This document shows, in pieces, positions 1 through 9,581 of a stretch of 64,000 nucleotides of DNA. The position numbers and the translations under genes were made by a program. The notes under the pieces are model-generated. The model was not told where the DNA came from, ran no database searches, and was given only the letters and a program-made list of their open reading frames with translations. Source of the DNA: Rouxiella sp. S1S-2 (lineage in GTDB: Bacteria; Pseudomonadota; Gammaproteobacteria; Enterobacterales; Enterobacteriaceae); assembly GCF_009208105.1 (NCBI RefSeq), contig NZ_WFKL01000001.1, positions 62,001 to 126,000 of the forward strand, given 5' to 3'. The first letter of the stretch is position 1. The number at the start of each line of letters is the position of its first letter.

Positions 1-560
1 AGCATCGTTTTACCGGCTTTCGGCGGTGCGACGATCAGGCCTCGCTGACCACGACCGATAGGCGATGCCAGATCGAGTACGCGAGCGGTCAAGTCTTCGG
101 TAGAACCGTTACCGCGTTCCATACGCAAACGTGAGTTAGCGTGCAGTGGGGTCAAGTTCTCGAACAAGATTTTGTTACGGGCGTTTTCGGGTTTGTCGTA
201 GTTAACTTCATTAACTTTCAACAGGGCAAAATAGCGCTCGCCTTCTTTCGGCGGACGTATTTTACCGGAAATGGTGTCACCGGTACGAAGATTGAAGCGG
301 CGAATTTGGCTGGGAGAAACGTAAATATCATCAGGACCGGCGAGGTAGGAGCTGTCTCCAGAACGGAGGAAACCAAATCCGTCCTGCAGTATCTCCAGAA
401 CACCGTCACCGAAGATATCTTCTCCGCTCTTGGCGTGCTGCTTCAGTATTGAAAAAATGATGTCTTGCTTACGCATGCGGGCCTGGTTTTCCAGTCCCAT
501 ATTTTCGCCGAGTGTAATCAGGTCAGAAACCGGCGTATTCTTTAATTCGGTAAGATTCAT
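1..560 (-). CDS. rho: Transcription termination factor Rho, N-terminal part (cut by window edge)
   Basis: Rho is the hexameric RNA-dependent ATPase that terminates transcription at rut-containing RNAs in the cytoplasm. Reading from the ATG at 558-560, the product begins [20 protein letters not shown] and continues through the N-terminal helical region and the OSB/RNA-binding fold ([21 protein letters not shown]) up to the Walker A region (APPKAGKTM) at the window edge. About 186 codons are present, so the C-terminal half lies outside the window. The sequence is nearly identical to E. coli Rho as I remember it. It lies downstream of trxA on the same strand, the usual enterobacterial order. The 456-bp stretch between them is its leader. 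Confidence 0.97.
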   Translation of the reverse strand, partial: MNLTELKNTPVSDLITLGENMGLENQARMRKQDIIFSILKQHAKSGEDIFGDGVLEILQDGFGFLRSGDSSYLAGPDDIYVSPSQIRRFNLRTGDTISGKIRPPKEGERYFALLKVNEVNYDKPENARNKILFENLTPLHANSRLRMERGNGSTEDLTARVLDLASPIGRGQRGLIVAPPKAGKTM

Positions 561-1016
561 AATGGTGGGTTCTTAAACTCGGGGTGTATCTCGAAAATCT
601 GTCGTGAATGGGGATGGCAAGGACATCCATGCCAGCTTAAATTACTTTAGGGTAGAGACTCTCAATTTGCAGCTTCTGATGACAGATCGTGGGCAAGGCT
701 CGCGAACTATTTCTTGAAAGAGGGCAGACTTAAATTGAAGGTATCTCAAAGCCGATTTTTAAAACCGTTAGATTGTCAAAGCACATCGCCATTACACCTG
801 TTTTTCAACAAGTCGTTTTCTACGCAGGCAGTTTTTATCAAAGCAACTTTAATAGGCAGATGTTTTCGACACAGAGTAAAACGCTAGAATCAAACTACAG
901 GTAAGCTTAAATATGCAGTAAGCGTAAACTTAGCACGCTTCTTTGCAGGCGTCTAGCGGTCAGTGTGAAAAACACACGCTCCCCGCCAAACGCCTGATTT
1001 AGGTCTTTCAAATCTA
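561..1016 (-). promoter_or_regulatory. rho upstream leader region without a recognised gene
   Basis: This 456-bp stretch separates trxA from rho. In E. coli the same interval holds the rho promoter, a leader peptide (rhoL) and a region where Rho autoregulates its own transcription. I looked for a RhoL-like peptide on the minus strand and did not find a recognisable one. A structured inverted repeat lies at the trxA end (946-996). The remainder has no clear element that I can name. Regulatory function is inferred from position only. Confidence 0.4.
946..996 (-). terminator. Nested inverted repeat downstream of trxA (terminator-like)
   Basis: Outer arms CAGGCGT (946-952) and ACGCCTG (990-996) enclose GCGG/CCGC and an inner GTGTG-AAAAA-CACAC hairpin (963-977). 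The element starts 21 bp after the trxA stop codon on the minus strand. There is no long U-tract after it, so it could be a weak terminator, an mRNA 3' stabiliser, or part of the rho leader. Confidence 0.5.
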
Positions 1017-1343
1017 TTACAGATTTGCGTTCAGGAATTCTTTCAACTGACCTTTAGACAGTGCGCCGACTTTCGTTGCCGCCACTTCGCCGCCTTTGAA
1101 AAGCAGTAAAGTTGGGATGCCGCGAATGCCGTATTTTGGCGCGGTGCCCGGGTTTTCATCGATGTTCAGCTTGGCAACAGTCAGTTTGCCTTCGAACTCG
1201 GTGGCAATTTCATCGAGGATCGGAGCAATCATCTTGCAAGGACCACACCATTCTGCCCAAAAATCGACCAGCACCAATCCCTCGGCTTTCAGTACGTCTT
1301 TGTCGAAACTGTCATCAGAAAGGTGAATAATTTTATCGCTCAT
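1017..1343 (-). CDS. trxA: Thioredoxin 1
   Basis: Small cytoplasmic dithiol-disulfide oxidoreductase that reduces ribonucleotide reductase, PAPS reductase, methionine sulfoxide reductases and peroxiredoxins. The 108-residue product has the single thioredoxin fold with the active site WCGPC (Cys33 and Cys36, counting the initiator Met). It also has the cis-proline loop [14 protein letters not shown] near residue 75. The start at 1343 gives [14 protein letters not shown], matching the E. coli protein, and is preceded by a GGAG ribosome-binding site. An in-frame upstream ATG at 1385 would add 14 unconserved residues and was not used. The gene is divergent from rhlB and upstream of rho. Confidence 0.98.
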   Translation of the reverse strand: MSDKIIHLSDDSFDKDVLKAEGLVLVDFWAEWCGPCKMIAPILDEIATEFEGKLTVAKLNIDENPGTAPKYGIRGIPTLLLFKGGEVAATKVGALSKGQLKEFLNANL

Positions 1344-1475
1344 GTTCAACTCCAAAGGATTATCTTTACCTTGTTGATGTAGCATTAACCAACAGTAGGT
1401 TGACTGTATTTCACTATGTTTATTTCAACGGATATGCTTTCGTAAAGCAATAGTTAGCTGATATTCTACCACACT

Positions 1476-2771
1476 ATGAGCAAAACACACTTAACTGAAC
1501 AGAAGTTTTCCGACTTCGCCCTGCACCCGCTGGCAGTCGAAGCCCTTGAAAAGAAAGGGTTTCATTACTGCACGCCTATCCAGGCACTTGCATTGCCTAT
1601 CACGCTCTCAGGACGTGATGTTGCAGGTCAGGCGCAAACCGGAACCGGCAAGACGCTGGCTTTTTTAGCGTCTACTTTCCATTATCTGCTTTCTAACCCT
1701 GCTGCTGAGGGTCGTCAGACCAATCAGCCGCGTGCTTTAATTATGGCACCGACGCGGGAATTGGCAGTACAAATTCATTCAGATGCCGAAGCGTTATCTG
1801 AATCAACCGGACTGAAACTCGGTCTGGCCTACGGTGGCGACGGCTACGACAAACAGCTTAAAGTGCTGGAAAGTGGCGTTGATATCCTGATCGGCACGAC
1901 TGGCCGGTTAATCGATTACGTAAAACAGAACCATGTTAATCTGGGTGCAATCCAGGTCGTGGTGCTGGATGAAGCCGACCGCATGTTCGATCTGGGCTTT
2001 ATCAAAGACATTCGCTGGCTGTTCCGTCGCATGCCTCCTGCGACTCAACGCCTGAACATGCTGTTCTCCGCGACGCTTTCATACCGCGTTAAAGAGCTGG
2101 CGTTTGAAAACATGAACAACGCCGAGTCGATTGAAATCGAACCGGAACAAAAAACGGGTCACCGTATTCAGGAAGAACTTTTCTATCCTTCTAACGAAGA
2201 GAAAATGCGTTTGTTGCAAACGCTTATAGAAGAAGAGTGGCCTGACCGTTGTATTATTTTCGCCAATACTAAACACCGCTGTGAAGATGTCTGGGGCCAT
2301 TTGGCCGCTGACGGACACCGCGTTGGCCTGCTGACCGGCGATGTCGCACAGAAAAAACGCCTGCGCGTACTCGAAGATTTCACCAAGGGTGATATCGATA
2401 TTCTGGTCGCCACCGACGTAGCCGCACGTGGTTTGCATATTCCAGCCGTAACGCACGTCTTTAACTATGACCTGCCTGACGACTGCGAAGACTATGTTCA
2501 CCGCATTGGTCGTACCGGTCGTGCTGGCCTTAGCGGTCACTCAATCAGCCTGGCCTGTGAAGAATATGCCCTGAATCTGCCGGCCATCGAAACCTACACC
2601 GGTCACAGTATTCCCGTCAGCAAATACAATAGCGATGCATTACTGACTGAATTGCCTGCGCCGAAACGCCTTGCACGTACCCGCAACGGTAACGGCCCAC
2701 GCCGTAATTCATCATCATCATCACGACGCGGTGGTAGTGCACCACGTAACAACCGCAAACGTTCGGGCTAA
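1476..2771 (+). CDS. rhlB: ATP-dependent RNA helicase RhlB
   Basis: DEAD-box helicase that unwinds structured RNA for PNPase and RNase E within the degradosome. The 431-residue protein has two RecA-like domains. Q-motif residues lie near 30-40, Walker A AQTGTGKT at 53-60, PTREL near 92, DEAD at 165-168, SAT at 198-200, and [10 protein letters not shown] near 340. The C-terminal tail after about residue 390 is low-complexity Arg/Ser/Gly/Asn, as in other RhlB proteins, and contains a run of five Ser encoded by TCA repeats. The length is close to the E. coli protein (421). gppA follows after 4 bp, so the two are almost certainly co-transcribed. Confidence 0.97.
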   Translation: MSKTHLTEQKFSDFALHPLAVEALEKKGFHYCTPIQALALPITLSGRDVAGQAQTGTGKTLAFLASTFHYLLSNPAAEGRQTNQPRALIMAPTRELAVQIHSDAEALSESTGLKLGLAYGGDGYDKQLKVLESGVDILIGTTGRLIDYVKQNHVNLGAIQVVVLDEADRMFDLGFIKDIRWLFRRMPPATQRLNMLFSATLSYRVKELAFENMNNAESIEIEPEQKTGHRIQEELFYPSNEEKMRLLQTLIEEEWPDRCIIFANTKHRCEDVWGHLAADGHRVGLLTGDVAQKKRLRVLEDFTKGDIDILVATDVAARGLHIPAVTHVFNYDLPDDCEDYVHRIGRTGRAGLSGHSISLACEEYALNLPAIETYTGHSIPVSKYNSDALLTELPAPKRLARTRNGNGPRRNSSSSSRRGGSAPRNNRKRSG

Positions 2772-2775
2772 AATT

Positions 2776-4272
2776 ATGCTGAGCTCCACCTCACTTTATG
2801 CAGCGATCGATCTGGGTTCCAACAGCTTCCATATGTTGGTGGTCCGTGAGGTGGCAGGCAGTATTCAAACGCTGGCGAAAATTAAGCGCAAAGTGCGTTT
2901 GGCTGCCGGTCTTGATAAAAATAACCATCTCTCGGCTGAAGCTATGCAGAGAGGGTGGCAATGCCTGAAATTATTTTCTGAACGTCTGCAGGATATTCCC
3001 CGCGAGCAAATACGCGTGGTTGCTACGGCGACACTGCGCCTGGCCAAGAATGCCGACGAGTTTCTACAGGTGGCCGAAACCATTCTCGGTTGTCGTATAC
3101 AGGTCATCACCGGCGAAGAAGAAGCGCGGCTGATTTACCACGGCGTTGCTCACACTACCGGCGGACCCGATCAGCGACTGGTCGTGGATATCGGCGGTGG
3201 CAGCACCGAACTGGTAACCGGCTCAGGTGCGCAGGCCAATACACTGTTTAGCCTGTCAATGGGCTGCGTGACCTGGCTTGAGCGTTATTTCGCCGACCGA
3301 AGTCTGGCGAAAGAGAATTTCGAACAGGCCGAGCAGGCTGCCGTTGAAATGATAACCCCTATAGCACCCGAGTTGCTGGCAAATGGCTGGCAAATTTGCG
3401 TAGGTGCTTCGGGCACCGTTCAGGCGCTGCAGGAAATCATGGTGGCGCAGGGCATGGACGAGCGTATCACGCTGGCGAAGCTGCAACAGCTCAAGCAGCG
3501 TGCTATTCAGTGCGGCAAGCTTGAAGAGCTTGAAATTGAAGGCCTGACGCTGGAACGTGCGCTGGTGTTCCCGAGCGGTTTGTCGATTCTTATCGCCATC
3601 TTTAAAACGCTGCATATCGAGTCGATGATGCTGGCAGGCGGCGCACTGCGAGAGGGCCTGGTCTATGGCATGCTGCATCTGCCGGTCGAACAGGACATTC
3701 GTCAACGCACGCTTCACAACCTGCAACGTCGTTATCTGCTCGACGTGGAGCAGGCAAAACGCGTAGCAACGCTTGCCGAAAACTTTTCGATTCAAGTTTC
3801 CAACGTCTGGCAGCTGGATGCACGCGCACGCGAATTGCTGACCAGCGCCTGTCTTATCCACGAAATTGGGTTGAGTGTCGATTTTAAACAGGCGCAGAAC
3901 CATGCGGCCTATCTGATTCGTCATCTTGATTTACCGGGTTTCACGCCGGCACAGAAAAAACTGTTGGCCACGCTGCTGCAAAACCAGAGTAACAACCTGG
4001 ATTTGGCGCTGCTCAATCAGCAAAATGCCCTGCCGCCACGTCAGGCGGAACGTTTATGCCGCATCATGCGGCTGGCGATCATTTTCGCCAGCCGTCGCCG
4101 TGACGACACACTGCCTGCGGTTCGCCTGCGGGCCAATGATGATGAACTCAACGTCTTAGTGCCGAATGGATGGCTCGAACAGCATCCGCTGCGCGCTGAG
4201 GAGTTGGAGCAGGAAAGCCATTGGCAAAGTTATGTCCATTGGCCACTTTACGTTGAAGAAGCCAGCAAATAG
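2776..4272 (+). CDS. gppA: Guanosine-5'-triphosphate,3'-diphosphate pyrophosphatase (Ppx/GppA phosphatase)
   Basis: Converts the stringent-response alarmone pppGpp to ppGpp and can act as an exopolyphosphatase. The 498-residue product shows the actin-like ASKHA phosphate loop [15 protein letters not shown] at the N-terminus, a second phosphate-binding motif [14 protein letters not shown], and a conserved C-terminal half with an HD-like segment around [11 protein letters not shown]. The ATG at 2776 gives [16 protein letters not shown], aligning with the E. coli start. An in-frame start at 2671 would run 101 bases into rhlB and add a histidine-rich out-of-frame shadow, so it was rejected. The Shine-Dalgarno is poor, consistent with translational coupling to rhlB 4 bp upstream. 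Confidence 0.96.
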   Translation: MLSSTSLYAAIDLGSNSFHMLVVREVAGSIQTLAKIKRKVRLAAGLDKNNHLSAEAMQRGWQCLKLFSERLQDIPREQIRVVATATLRLAKNADEFLQVAETILGCRIQVITGEEEARLIYHGVAHTTGGPDQRLVVDIGGGSTELVTGSGAQANTLFSLSMGCVTWLERYFADRSLAKENFEQAEQAAVEMITPIAPELLANGWQICVGASGTVQALQEIMVAQGMDERITLAKLQQLKQRAIQCGKLEELEIEGLTLERALVFPSGLSILIAIFKTLHIESMMLAGGALREGLVYGMLHLPVEQDIRQRTLHNLQRRYLLDVEQAKRVATLAENFSIQVSNVWQLDARARELLTSACLIHEIGLSVDFKQAQNHAAYLIRHLDLPGFTPAQKKLLATLLQNQSNNLDLALLNQQNALPPRQAERLCRIMRLAIIFASRRRDDTLPAVRLRANDDELNVLVPNGWLEQHPLRAEELEQESHWQSYVHWPLYVEEASK

Positions 4273-4304
4273 CCGACGTTCGTGTCAAGTAAAGCAATAC
4301 ATCA

Positions 4305-4326
4305 GGGAGCCTCAGGCTCCCTTTTT
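4305..4326. terminator. Bidirectional terminator between gppA and rep
   Basis: Perfect 7-bp stem GGGAGCC / GGCTCCC with a TCA loop at 4312-4314, followed by TTTTT on the plus strand. The loop TCA is also the complement of the rep stop codon, so the hairpin overlaps the 3' end of rep. It would terminate gppA from the left; the matching A-tract for termination from the right is weak. Confidence 0.85.
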
Positions 4327-6339
4327 CTTGGCCTCGGCCAGCTGCGCGCGGATCTTCTCCAGATGGCTTTGCCCTTTCACCATTCGCTCTTGTGGCGACA
4401 CCACCTTGCGCTCACTCTCCCATGCCAAATCATCCTGTGGCAGCTCCAGCAAGAACCGGCTTGGCTCAGGGCGGATCAGTTCACCGTACTGCCTGCGCTC
4501 GCGACACAGGGTAAAGAAAAGCTCTCTCTGCGCACGTGTGATGCCCACATAGGCCAGACGACGCTCTTCATCAACGTTGTCTTCATCGATACTGCTTTGG
4601 TGCGGCAGCAGGCCCTCTTCCATGCCAACCAGGAAGACATAGGGAAACTCCAGCCCTTTGGAGGCGTGCAGCGTCATCAACTGAACCTGATCCAGCTCTT
4701 CTTCGTTTTCACCGCGCTCCATCATGTCGCGCAGCGTAAAGCGGGTAACCACCTGCGTTAACGACATAGGTTCGTCGAGGTCGGTTCCCTCAAGCATTTC
4801 CGTCATCCAGCTAAACAGTTGGTTGACGTTTTTCATGCGCATCTCGGCGGCCTTTGGACTTGGCGAGGTCTCAAACAGCCAGCTTTCATAATCCATCCCG
4901 TGGATCAGGTCACGTACGGCGGCGATCGGCTCGCGTTCTGCCAGCTCGGCAATCGAGCCCATCCAGTGAGTAAAGCGCTGCAAAGACTCAAGACCACGTC
5001 CGGTCAAGGTTTGACTCAGCCCAAAATCGGAGCTGGCCTTGAACAGTCCTTTATTGCGCTGATTAGCCCATTCGCCCAGTTTTTGCAGCGTGGCTGCGCC
5101 AATCTCACGCCGTGGCGTATTCACGATGCGTAAAAACGCGCTGTCGTCATCGGGATTGGTCAACACTCGCAGATAGGCCAGTAAATCTTTGATTTCGGGG
5201 CGTGAGAAGAACGACGTGCCACCCGATATGCGGTAAGGAATGCGGTTCTGCATCAGCATTTTTTCAAACAACCGCGACTGATGGTTGCCGCGATAAAGAA
5301 TGGCGTAATCCCCGTGGTTGGTTTTATTCATAAAACGATGAGCAATCAGCTCACCGACCACGCGCTCGGCTTCATGGTCTTCATTATTGGCGGTGATCAC
5401 CTTTAAATCCTGACCATAAGCCAGCTCCGAGAACAGTCGTTTCTCGAAAACGTGCGGATTGTTGGCGATCAGAATATTGGCGGCTTTAAGGATGCGCTGT
5501 GAAGACCGGTAGTTTTGCTCAAGCTTGATAACCTGTAATGCCGGAAAGTCTTCTTTCAACAGCACCAGATTTTGCGGACGCGCACCGCGCCAGGAGTAAA
5601 TCGACTGGTCGTCGTCGCCTACCACCGTAAAACGTGCACGGTTGCCGACCAGCAGTTTCACCATCATATACTGGCTGGTGTTGGTATCCTGATATTCGTC
5701 CACCAGCAGATAGCGCAGCTTGTTTTGCCAGCGCTCACGCACCTCTTCATTGCGCTGCAGCAGCAGCGTCGGCAGCAGGATCAGGTCGTCGAAATCGAGA
5801 ATATTACAGGCACGCATGTGGTCGTGATACAGGGCATAACAGTGGGCAAACAGCTTGTCGCGCTCCGTTCGTGCCCGCTTGGCAGCACCCGAGGGGTCAA
5901 TCAGATCGTTTTTCCAGTTCGAGATCGTCGAGATCAACTGCTGCAACAGTGTCTTGTCGTTTTCAAGCCACTTTTCACTCAGCTCTTTGAGCAATGCTAA
6001 CTGGTCCTGATCGTCAAACAGTGAAAAGTTGGATTTCATCCCCAGCGCCGCGAACTCGCGCTTGATAATTTCCAGACCCAGCGTGTGGAAGGTTGAAATC
6101 AGCAGCCCGCGCGACTCTTTGCGTCCCAACGTTTGTGACACGCGCTCTTTCATTTCGCGCGCGGCCTTGTTGGTAAAGGTCACGGCGGCAATATGCTTCG
6201 CCTGATAGCCGCACTCGCGAATCAAGTGAGCAATTTTATTGGTAATAACCCGTGTTTTACCCGAGCCCGCACCGGCCAGGACCAGGCAGGGTCCGGTAAC
6301 AAATTCGACGGCGTGTTGTTGGCTGGGATTTAATCGCAT
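4312..6339 (-). CDS. rep: ATP-dependent DNA helicase Rep
   Basis: UvrD/PcrA-family superfamily 1A 3'-5' DNA helicase that travels with the replisome and clears proteins ahead of the fork. The 675-residue protein has Walker A GAGSGKT at 23-29, TFTNKAA (motif Ia), the Walker B region VDEYQDTN near 213-221, [13 protein letters not shown] (motif III), QNYRSS (motif IV), [12 protein letters not shown] (motif V) and YVGITRAQ (motif VI). The start at 6339 gives [14 protein letters not shown], as in E. coli Rep. An upstream in-frame ATG at 6456 would add 39 unconserved residues. The C-terminal tail is lysine-rich (AEAKKKGA), in line with the replisome-contacting tail of Rep, though its exact sequence differs from E. 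coli. Confidence 0.97.
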   Translation of the reverse strand: MRLNPSQQHAVEFVTGPCLVLAGAGSGKTRVITNKIAHLIRECGYQAKHIAAVTFTNKAAREMKERVSQTLGRKESRGLLISTFHTLGLEIIKREFAALGMKSNFSLFDDQDQLALLKELSEKWLENDKTLLQQLISTISNWKNDLIDPSGAAKRARTERDKLFAHCYALYHDHMRACNILDFDDLILLPTLLLQRNEEVRERWQNKLRYLLVDEYQDTNTSQYMMVKLLVGNRARFTVVGDDDQSIYSWRGARPQNLVLLKEDFPALQVIKLEQNYRSSQRILKAANILIANNPHVFEKRLFSELAYGQDLKVITANNEDHEAERVVGELIAHRFMNKTNHGDYAILYRGNHQSRLFEKMLMQNRIPYRISGGTSFFSRPEIKDLLAYLRVLTNPDDDSAFLRIVNTPRREIGAATLQKLGEWANQRNKGLFKASSDFGLSQTLTGRGLESLQRFTHWMGSIAELAEREPIAAVRDLIHGMDYESWLFETSPSPKAAEMRMKNVNQLFSWMTEMLEGTDLDEPMSLTQVVTRFTLRDMMERGENEEELDQVQLMTLHASKGLEFPYVFLVGMEEGLLPHQSSIDEDNVDEERRLAYVGITRAQRELFFTLCRERRQYGELIRPEPSRFLLELPQDDLAWESERKVVSPQERMVKGQSHLEKIRAQLAEAKKKGA

Positions 6340-6524
6340 TGGGTTAATTTTGCTCACTTGGTTGATGCAGGAGGAGGATTGTAGCAGAAACTTCCGCCGG
6401 AAATGACAGTCAAAAGTGTCAGGTTTGAAGGTTGGGTGACATCGCGCATTCCACATCCGGCGTTGCAGATGTTACATTACGCCCCTCAGCAGTTTTTGAT
6501 TAATTTATCTAAAAGGTCACGATT

Positions 6525-6806
6525 ATGGCGAACACCGCTTCTGCATTACACATCCTGGTGGATGACGAAAAGAAAGCTAACGAGCTGCTGGCTCAGCTGG
6601 AACAAGGCGCTGATTTCCAGGAGCTGGCGCGCAAGCATTCTACCTGCCCGTCCAAACGCGACGGCGGTTCACTGGGTGAATTCCGTAAAGGCGACATGGT
6701 TCCTGCGTTTGATAAAGTGGTCTTCAGCGGTGAACTGCTTAAGCCGCTCGGCCCGGTTAAGACCCAGTTTGGTTACCACCTGATCAAGGTGCTGTACCGC
6801 AACTAA
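6525..6806 (+). CDS. ppiC: Peptidyl-prolyl cis-trans isomerase C (parvulin)
   Basis: Single-domain cytoplasmic rotamase of the parvulin family. The 93-residue product is the bare parvulin fold: SALHILV (strand 1), [25 protein letters not shown] and [11 protein letters not shown]. The paired histidines of the parvulin active site are visible (His9 and His85). No signal peptide or membrane segment is present, unlike SurA or PpiD. The length is the same as E. coli PpiC. The gene is transcribed away from rep and convergent with ilvC, separated from it by a strong bidirectional terminator. Confidence 0.97.
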   Translation: MANTASALHILVDDEKKANELLAQLEQGADFQELARKHSTCPSKRDGGSLGEFRKGDMVPAFDKVVFSGELLKPLGPVKTQFGYHLIKVLYRN

Positions 6807-6838
6807 GTGTGCTCTGCCGGCTGTCAGCACTGTAAAAG

Positions 6839-6864
6839 AAAAGCACCGCCAAGGCGGTGCTTTT
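6839..6864. terminator. Bidirectional terminator between ppiC and ilvC
   Basis: Perfect inverted repeat AAAAGCACCGCC / GGCGGTGCTTTT with a 2-base AA loop. The A-tract on one arm and T-tract on the other make it a terminator in both directions, serving the convergent ppiC and ilvC genes. Confidence 0.93.
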
Positions 6865-6899
6865 CAATGTGTAGGGTAAAACAGGCCGTGCTTTATTTA

Positions 6900-8375
6900 T
6901 TAGCTGGCAACCGCGATGCGTTTCATGTCAGTCATGTAGCCGCGCAGTTTGTGGCCTACCGCTTCGATAGCGTGGGCACGGATTGCTTCGTTCACGTCGC
7001 GCAGCTGTGCGTTGTCAACTTCGGCGGCCGCAACAGATTTGCCCAGGTCGCCCGCTTGCAGAGTAGTCATAAACTCTTTCAGCAACGGAACAGCGGCGTT
7101 AGCGAACAGGTAATTACCGTATTCTGCAGTATCAGAGATAACCACGTTCATTTCGTACAAACGCTTACGGGCAATGGTGTTGGCAATCAGCGGCAGCTCG
7201 TGCAGTGATTCGTAGTAAGCAGACTCTTCGATGATGCCGGAAGAAACCATGGTTTCAAACGCCAGCTCAACGCCCGCTTTAACCATTGCAATCATCAGTA
7301 CGCCGTGGTCGAAGTACTCTTGCTCAGAGATTTTTCCTTCAAACTGCGGTGCGTTTTCGAATGCGGTTGCGCCGGTCTCTTCACGCCAAGTCAGCAGTTT
7401 AACGTCGTCTGCTGCCCAGTCAGCCATCATACCGCTGGAGAATTCGCCAGAGATGATGTCATCCATGTGCTTTTGGAACAGCGGAGCCATAATGCCTTTC
7501 AACTGCTCTGACAGCGCGAAAGCACGCAGTTTTGCAGGATTAGACAGGCGATCCATCATCAGGGTGATACCGCCCTGCTTCAGCGCTTCGGTAATAGTTT
7601 CCCAGCCGAATTGCTGCAGTTTCTCGGCGTAAGCCGGATCAACACCTTCAGAAACCAGTTTGTCGAAGCACAGCAGTGAACCCGCTTGCAGCATGCCGCA
7701 CAGGATAGTCTGCTCGCCCATCAGGTCAGATTTAACTTCAGCAACGAAAGAAGATTCCAAAACGCCCGCACGGTGACCGCCAGTGGCTGCAGCCCAAGCC
7801 TTGGCAATCGCCATGCCTTCGCCTTTAGGGTCGTTTTCTGGGTGAACAGCGATAAGCGTAGGCACGCCGAAACCGCGTTTGTACTCTTCACGAACTTCAG
7901 TACCCGGACATTTTGGTGCAACCATCACCACGGTGATGTCTTTACGGATTTGCTCGCCCACTTCAACGATGTTGAAACCGTGAGAGTAGCCCAGGGTTGC
8001 GCCGTCTTTCATCAGTGGCTGAACCGCTTTTACCACCGCGCTGTGCTGCTTGTCTGGCGTCAGGTTAACCACCAGATCAGCCTGTGGGATCAGTTCTTCG
8101 TAAGTGCCCACTTTGAAACCGTTTTCGGTCGCTTTACGCCATGAAGCACGCTTCTCGGCGATGGCTTCTGCACGCAGGGTGTAGGAAACGTCCAGACCAG
8201 AGTCACGCATGTTCAGACCTTGGTTGAGGCCCTGCGCGCCACAGCCAACGATCACCACTTTTTTACCCTTTAGGAAGCTGGCTTCATCAGCGAATTCATC
8301 GCGAGCCATAAAGCGGCACTTGCCCAATTGCGCCAGCTGCTGACGCAGGTTCAATGTGTTGAAATAGTTAGCCAT
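6900..8375 (-). CDS. ilvC: Ketol-acid reductoisomerase (NADP+), class II
   Basis: Second common enzyme of isoleucine and valine synthesis. It isomerises and reduces acetolactate or acetohydroxybutyrate to the dihydroxy acids using NADPH and Mg2+. The 491 residues equal E. coli IlvC and make it the long class II form with a duplicated C-terminal domain. The Rossmann motif GCGAQG is at 44-49, and the Mg-ligand helix [15 protein letters not shown] lies near 217. A GGAG ribosome-binding site precedes the ATG at 8375. It is divergent from its activator gene ilvY with a 284-bp regulatory gap. IlvY-dependent substrate induction is expected from the family and arrangement. Confidence 0.98.
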   Translation of the reverse strand: MANYFNTLNLRQQLAQLGKCRFMARDEFADEASFLKGKKVVIVGCGAQGLNQGLNMRDSGLDVSYTLRAEAIAEKRASWRKATENGFKVGTYEELIPQADLVVNLTPDKQHSAVVKAVQPLMKDGATLGYSHGFNIVEVGEQIRKDITVVMVAPKCPGTEVREEYKRGFGVPTLIAVHPENDPKGEGMAIAKAWAAATGGHRAGVLESSFVAEVKSDLMGEQTILCGMLQAGSLLCFDKLVSEGVDPAYAEKLQQFGWETITEALKQGGITLMMDRLSNPAKLRAFALSEQLKGIMAPLFQKHMDDIISGEFSSGMMADWAADDVKLLTWREETGATAFENAPQFEGKISEQEYFDHGVLMIAMVKAGVELAFETMVSSGIIEESAYYESLHELPLIANTIARKRLYEMNVVISDTAEYGNYLFANAAVPLLKEFMTTLQAGDLGKSVAAAEVDNAQLRDVNEAIRAHAIEAVGHKLRGYMTDMKRIAVAS

Positions 8376-8558
8376 GGTAAAACTCCGTTGCGGTTGTTGG
8401 GTACGAAATTGTTGAGCCCTAAATGATTCGAGTTGCAGGAAGGCGCCAAGTTCGTGTGTCCCCGGGCGCTTACTTAGTTAAGTGACTGGGGTGAACGAGT
8501 GTAGCCAACGCATCTGCAACTTGAAGCATGACGGGTTGCTGTAAAATCACTATATGTC

Positions 8559-8614
8559 ATGCAGAGCATTGCTTAAATTGATATATTAAGAAGATGATAT
8601 TGCAGTTTCTGCAA
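8559..8614. promoter_or_regulatory. ilvC-ilvY divergent control region with two palindromes (candidate IlvY operators)
   Basis: The gap between ilvC and ilvY carries two perfect short palindromes: ATGC-AGA-GCAT at 8559-8569 and TTGCAG-TTT-CTGCAA at 8600-8614. In E. coli, IlvY binds tandem operators in this interval that are inverted repeats built around TTGCA/TGCAA. The second palindrome fits that pattern well and the first less exactly. Assignment as O1/O2 is inference from position and symmetry. The rest of 8376-8659 should hold the two promoters, which I did not map. Confidence 0.6.
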
Positions 8615-8659
8615 CACGAATAAATCCACACTACACGCATGACACAGTCGGGAAATTTT

Positions 8660-9544
8660 ATGGACTTACGCGATCTGAAACTGTTTCTGAATTTGGCTGA
8701 AAGCCGGCATTTCGGGCGTTCGGCCAAGGCTATGCACGTCAGCCCGTCTACGCTCTCGCGCCAAATACAGCGGCTCGAAGAGGAGCTGGGGCAGACGCTT
8801 TTTCAGCGCGATAACCGCACCGTGCAGTTAACCCAAGCGGGCGAACAGCTTAAAACCTTCGCCCAGCAGACGCTGTTGCAGTATCAGCAGCTGCGTCACG
8901 CCATGGGGCAAAACGGCCCAACGCTTTCCGGCGAGCTGCGTCTGTTTTGCTCGGTGACCGCCGCCTACAGCCATTTACCGCCAATACTGGACCGCTTTCG
9001 CGCGCAGCATCCGTTGGTAGAAATTAAATTGACCACCGGCGATGCCGCCGACGCGGTGCAAAAAGTGCAGTCCACTGAAGCCGACCTTGGCATTGCAGGA
9101 CATCCCGAACTGCTGCCAACAAGTATAGACTTCACGCCGATTGGTGAAATAACCATGGCGTTGATTGTGCCTTCCCTACCCTGTGCGGTGCGTACGCAGG
9201 TTTTGGTGCCGACGCCGGACTGGTCGCAAATTCCGTTTATCATCCCTGAACACGGGCCGGCACGTAAGCGCATCGACAGCTGGTTCCGCCACCAAAAACT
9301 GGCTAACCCGCTGATTTACGCCACGGTATCCGGCCATGAAGCCATTGTCTCGATGGTCGCGTTAGGCTGCGGCGTGGCGCTTATTCCGGGCGTAGTGCTC
9401 GACAATAGCCCCGAGCCTATCCGCAACCGTATTTCTGTTCTGGACAACGTTGCGCCGGGTGCTCCGCTGCCGTTAGGCGTGTGCGTGCAGCGTAAACGCC
9501 TCGACGAACCGCTGATTGAGGCGTTCTGGCAACTGCTGTTGTAA
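8660..9544 (+). CDS. ilvY: HTH-type transcriptional activator IlvY
   Basis: LysR-family regulator that activates ilvC when acetolactate or acetohydroxybutyrate accumulates. The 294-residue protein has the N-terminal winged helix-turn-helix (LNLAESRHFGRSAKAMHVSPSTLSRQIQRLEEELG, about 9-43, given as landmark residues only) and a type 2 periplasmic-binding-like effector domain containing LRLFCSVTAAYSHLPPILDR. The ATG at 8660 gives MDLRDLKLFL as in E. coli. An upstream in-frame ATG at 8639 would add seven residues and lacks a better ribosome-binding site. It is divergent from ilvC and convergent with the DUF2461 gene. Confidence 0.96.
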   Translation: MDLRDLKLFLNLAESRHFGRSAKAMHVSPSTLSRQIQRLEEELGQTLFQRDNRTVQLTQAGEQLKTFAQQTLLQYQQLRHAMGQNGPTLSGELRLFCSVTAAYSHLPPILDRFRAQHPLVEIKLTTGDAADAVQKVQSTEADLGIAGHPELLPTSIDFTPIGEITMALIVPSLPCAVRTQVLVPTPDWSQIPFIIPEHGPARKRIDSWFRHQKLANPLIYATVSGHEAIVSMVALGCGVALIPGVVLDNSPEPIRNRISVLDNVAPGAPLPLGVCVQRKRLDEPLIEAFWQLLL

Positions 9545-9581
9545 AGCGTCAAACCGCCGAATGAAAAGATCGGTTCTGCGA

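Noticed and set aside
730..786. 18-codon minus-strand reading frame in the rho leader (begins MCFDNLTV)
   Set aside because: It has no convincing ribosome-binding site and no resemblance to the E. coli RhoL peptide as I recall it. A chance frame of this length is expected.
2671..2775. Longer gppA start adding a His-rich N-terminus
   Set aside because: The extension is the rhlB tail read in another frame; the conserved GppA N-terminus starts at 2776.
3256..3924. Minus-strand 222-codon reading frame over gppA
   Set aside because: Antisense shadow of gppA with no start signal or family match.
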